Shown here piece after piece: positions 19,455 to 25,767 of a DNA stretch of 25,767 bases; position 1 is the stretch's first letter; each line of letters begins with the position of its first letter. The translations under genes were made by a program, and so were the position numbers. Source of the DNA: Cryoendolithus antarcticus (Eukaryota; Ascomycota; Dothideomycetes; Cladosporiales; Cladosporiaceae); NCBI GenBank assembly GCA_002077065.1, contig NAJO01000114.1, positions 1 to 25,767 on the forward strand, in the 5' to 3' direction. The notes beneath the pieces are model-generated. The model did no database searches. It worked only from the letters and a program-made list of their open reading frames with translations, and had not been told where the DNA came from.

Positions 19455-19518
19455 CACAGTCCCTAATTCTCCAAAGTACCAATCCAGCAGCGGTAGTTTG
19501 CATGGGCTGCTAAGTTAC
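19446..19518 (-). other. Candidate 73-nt intron in the YTH 5' region
   Basis: Donor GTAACT after the codons S-V-N-P-D-D-Q and acceptor AATCAG before P-L-N-A-Y; phase 0 on both sides. It is supported only by frame and residue sense. The alternative is that translation starts at the ATG at 19454. Confidence 0.35.
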
Positions 19519-19559
19519 TTGATCGTCGGGGTTGACTGAAGACCCCGATGAATCCGAAA

Positions 19560-20318
19560 CATATTTCACCCTGCCGCCCCCTACTGGCGAAAATCCGCAT
19601 CAAGGCCATGTGCGCGCCATGACCGGTACAAGCCGACGATCAACACCCCTGAAGCCTTGGAAGCTCTTGCAATGCGCTCGTGTCCAATTTGAGCCATGTC
19701 TCGATACAAGTCAAGCCTTGGATGTCGCGGCTAGATTGGCGAGCGGTGGAGAAGAGAAACCAGAAAACTGGGCCCCGCACAGCCCAGCCAGATCTCGCTG
19801 CGAGATGGGAAACTTGGACGATATGGTATGGGTTTTCGATTTTGCTGGGCGCGAACGGAGTAGGGCTTCGTTATGCACGCATGTCGGACCATTGACATAC
19901 ACCCCCATAACCTGTACAACTTTCTATAAAGCAGAAATGTCATGTCATCGTTCATCTATCACAATCGCCAGTTTAAGCACGTCTGCACAATGACGGCAGA
20001 GTCGGCCAATGCTCCGAAAAAGCCAGTTTGTTCACTGCATCTTGTAGAAGATCTACACCGTGCCGCTCATATTAACATAGTATACCATTCGCCACCGAGG
20101 CGTCCTCATCGCTGCGTTTGGCATCACTGCGCCAAACACCGCAACAGTTGTTCTGTACGCACTACGAGACTTTCACGTCTCCTGTACTACTCCCGCGTAC
20201 CAGCCCGCACATTAGAACCCCGTCGCGCCGACATAATTCTGCCGTGCTATTCGCCACCCGATTTTCCAAGCTTCAGTCCTTCAATGCAACAGCCTTCAAT
20301 GTCTGGAGTCGCAATACT
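19560..20318. other. Shared upstream region of divergent YTH and bZIP genes
   Basis: About 0.75 kb between a minus-strand and a plus-strand gene. Open frames here lack motifs, except that two plus-strand frames just before 20319 read as Pro/Ser-rich and could be 5' sequence of the bZIP gene (for example PSFSPSMQQPSMSG near 20270-20310). Confidence 0.4.
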
Positions 20319-21515
20319 ATGACCCCGCAGCATTCGCCAAACGTGAACAACAACGATGTCGCCTTCCCGCAGCAGTCGTACCAAGATGGAGACTACGATC
20401 CTCACCAGGCCTCCAATTTCGGCGAAGTGCAAATAATCAACGACGAGTTTGCGGCAATACAGCAAGCGTTTGGCGGTACTGAAAAGGGCACCGGGTTCGT
20501 GAGGCTTGTTTCTTGTTCGCGAGTGGATTGGCTGACGTTTCTGCGCAGCAAACTCCAGATGAATCGCTTCTCGTTCCAAACAACGTTGGTGGGCTTGACC
20601 AGTATCAGCAGCAGTCGTTGCAATCACAGCAGGCTTCCGACGCTGCTGGCGCGTGGCCGGCTGGTGGTGGAGCCGCTCCGGCGTTCAATCTTAGTGCATT
20701 CCATCAAAGGGGTGATGTGCGCCAGGGTATGTGGAACAATCCGTCTCTACAATTATAAAGTACGGCCAAGCAACACCTCCCGATGATGCGTCCAGTGAGG
20801 CTGCGTCAGATTCGAAAACGCTGATAGGTGCACGGATCTCGTCCGAAGAGCGCGGTCGCAATGACAAATCTGAGCGAGCTCGGAATGCCGCAATGCAACG
20901 ACACTCCAAGTCGATGAAGCAGCGAAGAGGTAGTCGAGTCATGACAATCTCTTATGCAAGCGATAAAAACGAAGGTGACAATAAGACGGAATAGTATCGA
21001 GAGAAGGATCGACTAGCGGCTGCAAAGTGCCGCGCAAAGAAAAAAGATAATGTTGAGGGAATCGAGGATAGACATCGCAATCTAAGTGCCATTACCTCGG
21101 CTCTCAAAAAACAGATCCAGGATTCGCGTGGCGAGCTTACCGACTTGCGCGCCCACGCGCTCGATCACCAGAATGCAATTGTCGCATTGCAAAGTACAAC
21201 GTCAACCAGGCGCAGAAGGTAGCCATGGGACTCGAAGGTGTTGGCTCGCCTACCGTGTACGGTGCATTTGGTCATGATCCAGATTGCATATACGGCCACG
21301 GTCACAAGAGCGATTCTGCGGCATCCGGGCAGATAAGATCATTTGAAGCACAACGTCCCTCCTTCGCTGCGCCTTCGAATTATGCATCTAATAGCATGAT
21401 GGGTGGTCAGGATGCGCGAGCCGACATGGAGCCGCATGATGGCAGCGCGGCTGAATTTACTGAGTATCTTCAGGCTGAGCTCGGCGCTCAAGATGCCTTC
21501 GGCCATGAATGCTGA
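20319..21515 (+). pseudogene. Decayed Atf1/AtfA-type bZIP transcription factor
   Basis: Exon 1 runs from the ATG at 20319 to 20498. A 50-nt intron (20499..20548, GTGAGG...GGCTGACG...GCGCAG) links it in phase 0 to QTPDESLLVPNNVGGLD. Near 20755 the frame changes before KYGQATPPDDASSEA. A TAG at 20992-20994 stands just before the basic region. The bZIP itself is clear: YREKDRLAAAKCRAKKKDN, then a heptad zipper through HRNLSAITSALKKQIQ and LTDLRAHALDHQN. Near 21174 a one-base deletion interrupts the HxNCNC block that follows the zipper in this family, and the right sequence (NCRIAKYNVNQAQKVAMG) continues in another frame to TGA 21513-21515. A/S/CREB-type ATF factors of this kind mediate osmotic and oxidative stress responses downstream of the Hog1/Sty1 MAP kinase. 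This copy has at least three lesions and cannot make the full protein. A functional paralogue presumably exists elsewhere. Confidence 0.82.
20499..20548 (+). other. 50-nt intron of the bZIP pseudogene
   Basis: Donor GTGAGG, branch-like GCTGAC, acceptor GCGCAG; phase 0. The splice signals look intact although the gene is broken downstream. Confidence 0.65.
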
Positions 21516-22898
21516 GTTGGTCTGAAGATCATAATGAATTTCTTCTGCTTGTTCAAAATGACAAAGTCATCCCGCGCTGTTCACGGAGCGTGGGATGCGA
21601 TTTTGACCTCGGGACTGTCGGAGCAATCGTACGGGGTGTCGTTTTGGGCTGCCAGTACACTCGGAGGAAGTGATGGCATACACAGACATCGGGGTGTGTA
21701 GCCGGCAAATAGAAGATCGCGAAAGGAATCAACTGGTACGTTCCGTTCAAGTCAGATTCAGTGGTCTTTACCAGCGTGCCGGCGATCGGTAAGGTAGTCA
21801 ATGGGTAGAGATTGGCCTGATGGTAGTCTCAAGGTCACTGCCTTAGAAGCTGCAGTCCTGACAAGATTCGCCTTATTGCGCACACTCACAGAAGACTCAA
21901 TCACTGCACATGACATGTGCCAGATACAATACAGAAAGGATATCGCTGACATAGTCCATAGTAGGATACGGGTTTGCACCGACATCAGCACGCCGGGTAC
22001 GAATGAAACTTTATGCACACGATACGACACGATACAATACATTACCGCACACACCACTCACAGTGGCCTCAATCCAGGTGTTGATGTTACGATAGAACGC
22101 TTACACGCTCAATGAGAACAGGGAACGCAACCTGACTGAAGGGGCTCGCTACAACGGCAAATGCATTCTTCGCGACGACTGCATTTCAGGGTCGCAATTG
22201 AAGTTGGCGAGAACGTCGACTGTTTGTACTGAGAAGCATCCTTGACACGAGGCTGTTGGGATTCTGGTGTTTGATCTTCTGTAACGCAGGGTCAGTGAGT
22301 CTGTAGAAGTAATAGGTGTAATGATTTGGTTAAGCTGAGTTGAGCACGAGGCTCTAATATTCACTGTAGAGATCGTGGACTATATATTTGTTCAAAGGTT
22401 CGTGTTGCTCGCCATGAGCCGCGTGAGCAGTGCTCAGTGCTCAGTGCTCAACTGATCACTGAGCGACTGAGCAGGTTGCCTAGCTCAGTGCCCGTTCGAG
22501 CTGAGCCACCCGCGCTCACCGACCATCGGCTACACGGCCTCTCGACGGTTGTTGGCTTGTCATCTTAGTCAGCCAATGGCGGTGTGTTATCATGCGGAAT
22601 TGTAACAATTTTCTTACTCTCGAGATCCTGGTAGCTGACTCAATATGTTCGGAGTTATTCAACCGATTTCAGCATTACAAGGGCTCTCACTAGGAGGTCA
22701 GGTTGCAAGTTCATTCACAACAGCTTCATGTGCACTGAGATTATCGTGTAACGGGAGAAGCCTGCGGCCGGCCATCTGTCTTTCGGACCAGAGCAGCGAC
22801 TCCGATCATACCATGCGTCGCCACACAAGCCTTCTCATTCGCATGCAATCTGATGCCAAGAGCTTGTGAATTCCTCACTCCTCAGCCATGAAGCAACA
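21516..22898. other. Gene-free region
   Basis: About 1.4 kb without a supported gene. Small frames at 21553..21801, 21758..22057 and 21801..22115 overlap each other and lack motifs. The stretch contains the CTGAGC/GCTCAG repeat cluster at 22422-22505. Confidence 0.4.
22422..22505 (+). repeat. GTGCTCA tandem repeat with inverted CTGAGC copies
   Basis: Three perfect GTGCTCA units (22430-22450) follow a TGAGCA, so TGAGCAGTGCTCA forms a 13-bp palindrome. CTCAGTG and CACTGAG flank ACTGATCA-like sequence just after, and two more CTGAGC / GCTCAG copies follow. The cluster could fold as hairpins. Confidence 0.65.
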
Positions 22899-23168
22899 TC
22901 ACCGCGGATACTTTGCATCAATCCACATTGGTAGCTGGTGCCAGGCGCTCACATTGCACTGGTGGTGTAACATAACAATGCTCAGCTTCTCTTTCTTCAT
23001 CACTGCCAGCTGCATATCAGCAAGGCTCTCATTCGGTACAAGCTCCCAACAGAGACCAGTTTCACCGCAAACGCACTGAGCGTTTGTTTCGTCCTTTTCT
23101 ACTCTCGCTTCGACCACAAGGCGTGCAGTCACTATTGCAGCTGCGTCGACACTCGCGGCTTTCACCAT
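22899..23168 (-). CDS. Small hypothetical ORF (89 aa), weak
   Basis: A true ATG at 23168 opens an 89-codon frame on the same strand as, and directly downstream of, the Zn2Cys6 pseudogene. The N-terminus is Ala/Val-rich, and the middle contains CVCGETGLCWELVPNESLAD. No family recognised. It could be chance or a 3' remnant of the upstream pseudogene. Confidence 0.2.
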   Translation of the reverse strand: MVKAASVDAAAIVTARLVVEARVEKDETNAQCVCGETGLCWELVPNESLADMQLAVMKKEKLSIVMLHHQCNVSAWHQLPMWIDAKYPR

Positions 23169-23178
23169 GCCTTGAGTG

Positions 23179-23842
23179 TTACATCAAATCGTGTCGGCAC
23201 TTGAAATTGCCCATCCAGCCAGTACTGAAATGCGGCTCCTCATGGCCTAAACATAGAGACCCATTCTTCCAGAGCCTGCGAGCAACCTCTCTTGGTACAT
23301 CCCTAGTAAGGGCGAGCTTCTGCTGCTGCTCGATGATGAACTGCGTGGACGCTTTCTCGAGAGCAGGGTCGAAGGGCTCGGACCAGAAGTCGGAGCACTT
23401 GGTCCATTCACTGGTGATACGCTTCAGGGTCGGACGCGTTCTCAGAGTTCCGCAACTCATCGATCAAGTACTCAATCGATTCCCCAAAACGTAGTCGAGC
23501 CAGTAACATTCACGACACGTAATCTGTGCCAGAGCGCAAAGCCTCCAAGAATCTGCTCAAGTCATGTTCTTGCTCTTGAGCAGAGTCCAGCTTCTGCCTC
23601 GTGGCAGCTATTCGATAGTCTTCGTTCCAGAGCATGCGCTCCAACTTCTCGCCCTTCCAAACCGCATCTTGCAGCTTCTGCTTCAAGTCTGCTCTTCTCG
23701 TCATACCATCACTGATGTCCCATGAGTATTCCATTTCGCGATCGCTGCAGGATTGACATGACAGTCGATGGCCTCAACACTTTGTCTTTATCTTCTGGCA
23801 CAACACGCACGCGCTCTTGACGAGTTCAGCTTTCTTGCGCAT
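23179..23842 (-). pseudogene. Decayed Zn2Cys6 transcription factor
   Basis: An ATG at 23842 opens MRKKAELVKSACVLCQKIK, a clear Zn2Cys6 start (C-x2-C-x6-C). A TGA at 23774-23776 follows the third Cys directly. The same frame then gives CQSCSDREMEYSWD: C-x2-C, then Tyr (codon 23726-23728) where the sixth Cys is expected, which is a TGC-to-TAC change. A basic/acidic helix follows (RRADLKQKLQDAVWKGEKLE...), the usual linker in this class. A second TGA at 23510-23512 interrupts the sequence just before a LLARLRFGESIEYLIDELR helix, another common feature downstream of the linker. A frame change near 23410 then gives WTKCSDFWSEPFDPALEK. No fungal_trans domain remains. Three kinds of lesion make this a dead gene. 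Confidence 0.75.
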
Positions 23843-24252
23843 TGTTGTTCGAGTATCGGAATCGGGTAAAGTTAGTATCGGAGACGAGAGGCCTTTTGGA
23901 CACTGCAATCCCACCAAAATCTTTGACCGATTTGAAGGATGCCATCGGCCTTTTTCGTGGCGAACCTAGGGTCTGTAAAGCTGATCTGTGCCGTGCGGAA
24001 TAGATCATTCATTCATTCAACACGTGTTGTCAGAAGCGGCTATGTGAATCTCCGTACAAAAGCCCCAATCCGGCCTCATTCTTCTCCAGGCATGACAATG
24101 ACTATTGCCATTCGCTATATGAACGAGGGGCTGAGCTGGGTGTCCTCCATAGAGACTTGCTGACTGAACGATCAGCCCTGACCAGTCCGACTATTGAGCA
24201 TGACGTTTGACGCCATGAGTAGTCAACATACCATCTCCCCCGCAGCTGCCAT
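23843..24252. other. Upstream flank of the Zn2Cys6 pseudogene
   Basis: No supported gene. Frames at 23826..24008 (minus) and 23939..24163 (plus) overlap and lack motifs. Confidence 0.35.
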
Positions 24253-24462
24253 CTAAGCAAGAGTCTTGGTGCATCCGCAACCGTCACTGGGCTCGACGGT
24301 CACGCCTAGCCTCTTTAGTTCCTCGGGAGGCACGTCGGCCTCGTTGCGAGACTTTGCGCCTGACGACGTGCTCCGAACGCAGTACAAATGTGGTTTGTAT
24401 TCTGGTGTTGGCAGAGAGATCGAGTAGGCACCGAGCGATATTGAGCGCACGGCGGCACGCTC
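24253..24462 (-). CDS. Possible C-terminal exon or fragment, unknown protein
   Basis: A minus-strand frame of about 70 codons, without an ATG and preceded by a TGA, reads YSISLPTPEYKPHLYCVRST, then EELKRLGVTVEPSDGCGCTK and stops. The composition and the neat Cys-rich end are protein-like, unlike the Pro/Ser/His-rich overlapping frame 24315..24740. It might be a last exon with an upstream intron (AG at about 24462) or a remnant. No family recognised. Confidence 0.3.
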   Translation of the reverse strand, partial: ERAAVRSISLGAYSISLPTPEYKPHLYCVRSTSSGAKSRNEADVPPEELKRLGVTVEPSDGCGCTKTLA

Positions 24463-25002
24463 AGCTCAGGCGGAGCGGTCAGGAGCCCTAGGACACGGGA
24501 CAATGATGGAAGGGCAGAAAGCACAGCGTGATGGGGTGCGGTTGAAGCGTCAAGAGACGGCAGATCGCCTGGTGCACGACATACATGGAAAGCTACCGCG
24601 GCGGAGTGAGGAATGCACGGCACGGCCGAAATGGAGGTGTCTCTTTGTTGATCCGGGACATAGGGTGTCCCGTGGGTTGGAAATAGAGCACAGGGGACAA
24701 CCGCGTTAGCAAACCACCAACTGAACAGCTCAGCTATCACCGAGTCTTACACAATGAGCGGGTTTGCAGGCACACATTGATTGCAATTGCTATCAAGACG
24801 CTCTATTACTTGATACATTCGAGTATCGGGTATCATGACTTGGCTACTTGATCAGAGCCTAGCTATGAATCCGGATAAGGGCTCCTAACATTCACCAATC
24901 GACACAGTTGCTGTAAAATTGCTGTACTACCACTGTAGACACACAGCTGTTACCTTGCGATGGTGGCCTATCAGCCGATGCATCCTAATCCGTTCACACT
25001 CA
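24463..25002. other. Gene-free spacer
   Basis: No supported gene or repeat seen between the fragment at 24253..24462 and the JmjC-like gene. Confidence 0.35.
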
Positions 25003-25767
25003 CTATTCAGTCTCCTCGCTCATGTTATCTATAAGTATTTCGATGAGACACAGCTCCTCTTGGGGCTCCGTTCCATGGTTTTGGCAGAGCGTGGTGCACC
25101 TGCGCGCGTGCTGAGAACACGGACATTCTGTCGTGCAAGTAAGATTCTTACTTTTCGCCTTAGCCTTGCAGGAGCAGCCCAGGGCCTTGATTGCAGCAAG
25201 AGCGTCAGGAAATCCTTGCCCGCCCACTTCTCCAGCTTTGTGTAGGTCTTCCAGGTGGCCGATCAACGGACCCCATGACCACGCCAGCGGCTCGTTCGTT
25301 GTTTGTTGATGTTCTGCTATGTAGACCACATTGCGTAGAATCTCGGGCATACGATTTGAGTCCCAAAGCTGGCCGCCTGCTAAGCAGCTGGGTAGCAAAC
25401 CAAAAACGGCGTGTATAATCCGTACGCCGGGAGGCATGAACAGAACCTGGCCTTCTTGCAGATGTATTGCTTTAGCCTTACCTTTCGGATTCCAAGTGGC
25501 CCCATCTTTAGCAAAGTCCTCCCAATCATTATCTTTCATGCGGTCGGCTGAAACCACCCACCAAAGTTTGCTGCCGAACAGGACACGGACCCAGGTGCCA
25601 TTGAGTGCATCTAGGTGTGCGCCCGAGAAGGCACCAGCACTGCCAAGCAAGTTGAAGCCGCCGCAGCTCTCCACGTCGCAAACAGTTCTGTATACTTGCT
25701 TTCCCGCGACATCGCCCTGCCCTTTGGCTTTCCCATATTCACAGACATCATGTAGAAGAGAGTATTG
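25003..25767 (-). CDS. JmjC-like protein with cysteine-rich tail (partial, N-terminus outside window)
   Basis: The frame is open to the window edge, and the stop is at 25003. About 254 residues are visible. Near the N-terminal side CGGFNLLGSAGAFSGAHLDA carries the H-x-D pair of a JmjC-type Fe(II)/2-oxoglutarate site. LNGTWVRVLFGSKLWWVV matches the following strand. LQEGQVLFMPPGVRIIHAVF carries the distal His. JmjC proteins are dioxygenases, often histone demethylases or hydroxylases; substrate unknown here. About 65 residues later is a Cys-rich tail, C-x-C-x10-C-x3-C-x-C-x6-C-x3-C, similar in outline to CXC-type zinc modules found in chromatin proteins and in some transposon proteins. An acidic end (NMSEETE) follows. 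No lesion seen in the visible part. The combination resembles multicopy fungal JmjC genes. Confidence 0.7.
   Translation of the reverse strand, partial: QYSLLHDVCEYGKAKGQGDVAGKQVYRTVCDVESCGGFNLLGSAGAFSGAHLDALNGTWVRVLFGSKLWWVVSADRMKDNDWEDFAKDGATWNPKGKAKAIHLQEGQVLFMPPGVRIIHAVFGLLPSCLAGGQLWDSNRMPEILRNVVYIAEHQQTTNEPLAWSWGPLIGHLEDLHKAGEVGGQGFPDALAAIKALGCSCKAKAKSKNLTCTTECPCSQHARRCTTLCQNHGTEPQEELCLIEILIDNMSEETE

Noticed and set aside
19532..19993. 153-codon plus-strand ORF between the YTH and bZIP genes
   Set aside because: No motif; it overlaps the possible first exon of the YTH gene on the other strand.
24315..24740. 141-codon minus-strand ORF
   Set aside because: Low-complexity Pro/Ala/Ser/His sequence without a domain; the shorter overlapping frame at 24253..24462 looks more protein-like.
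1..25767. tRNA, rRNA, telomeric repeats or CRISPR arrays
   Set aside because: No cloverleaf-like box A/B pairs, rRNA-like conserved sequence, TTAGGG runs or regularly spaced repeats were recognised by eye; a covariance-model scan would be needed for certainty.

Overview
The window reads as a filamentous ascomycete, probably a Dothideomycete. This is an inference from three things: short GT-AG introns of about 50-75 nt, several fungal Zn2Cys6 regulators, and best-guess relatives of Pezizomycotina proteins (Atf1/AtfA bZIP, YTH-RRM, OrsD/DUF3505 C2H2 proteins). Gene density is low and much of the coding-like sequence is broken, as in an accessory, subtelomeric or repeat-rich compartment. Unless stated otherwise, family calls come from recognising motifs by eye, not from a database search.

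Layout. At 0.2-1.0 kb is a small Zn2Cys6 regulator (minus strand), and at 2.1-3.1 kb a bHLH regulator with an SREBP-type basic region (plus strand). From 3.4 to 7.3 kb there are only remnants: an enolase scrap, a frameshifted and nonsense-mutated hypothetical gene with an ELKTR-like motif, an orphan ORF and a broken two-finger C2H2 gene. At 7.6-9.7 kb is an apparently intact two-exon Zn2Cys6/fungal_trans regulator (minus). After a gene-poor 1.4 kb, 11.1-12.0 kb holds the broken C-terminal half of an S/P/Q-rich protein.

The centre of interest is 12.0-17.3 kb (minus strand): two diverged head-to-tail copies of an element coding for an OrsD/DUF3505-like double C2H2 domain followed by a long alpha-helical domain. 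In the downstream copy this runs on into a RecQ-type helicase cut off after Walker A. The middle domain carries residues in the order and spacing of a tyrosine recombinase (R, K, R, H and Y, with H-to-Y exactly nine residues apart). I propose that this is a C2H2 / tyrosine-recombinase / RecQ mobile element, here decayed mainly by in-frame nonsense codons.

Beyond it lie a YTH-RRM m6A-reader gene (17.9-19.5 kb, minus) whose N-terminal part is out of frame with the rest, a decayed Atf1/AtfA-type bZIP gene (20.3-21.5 kb, plus), a decayed Zn2Cys6 gene (23.2-23.8 kb, minus), and at the right edge the C-terminal part of a JmjC-like protein with a cysteine-rich tail.

The genes do not form a pathway. 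What they share is class: nearly all are nuclear regulators or decayed copies of core genes. The simplest reading is a graveyard of duplicated genes, inactivated by point mutation (RIP-like) and small indels, next to a degenerate mobile element.
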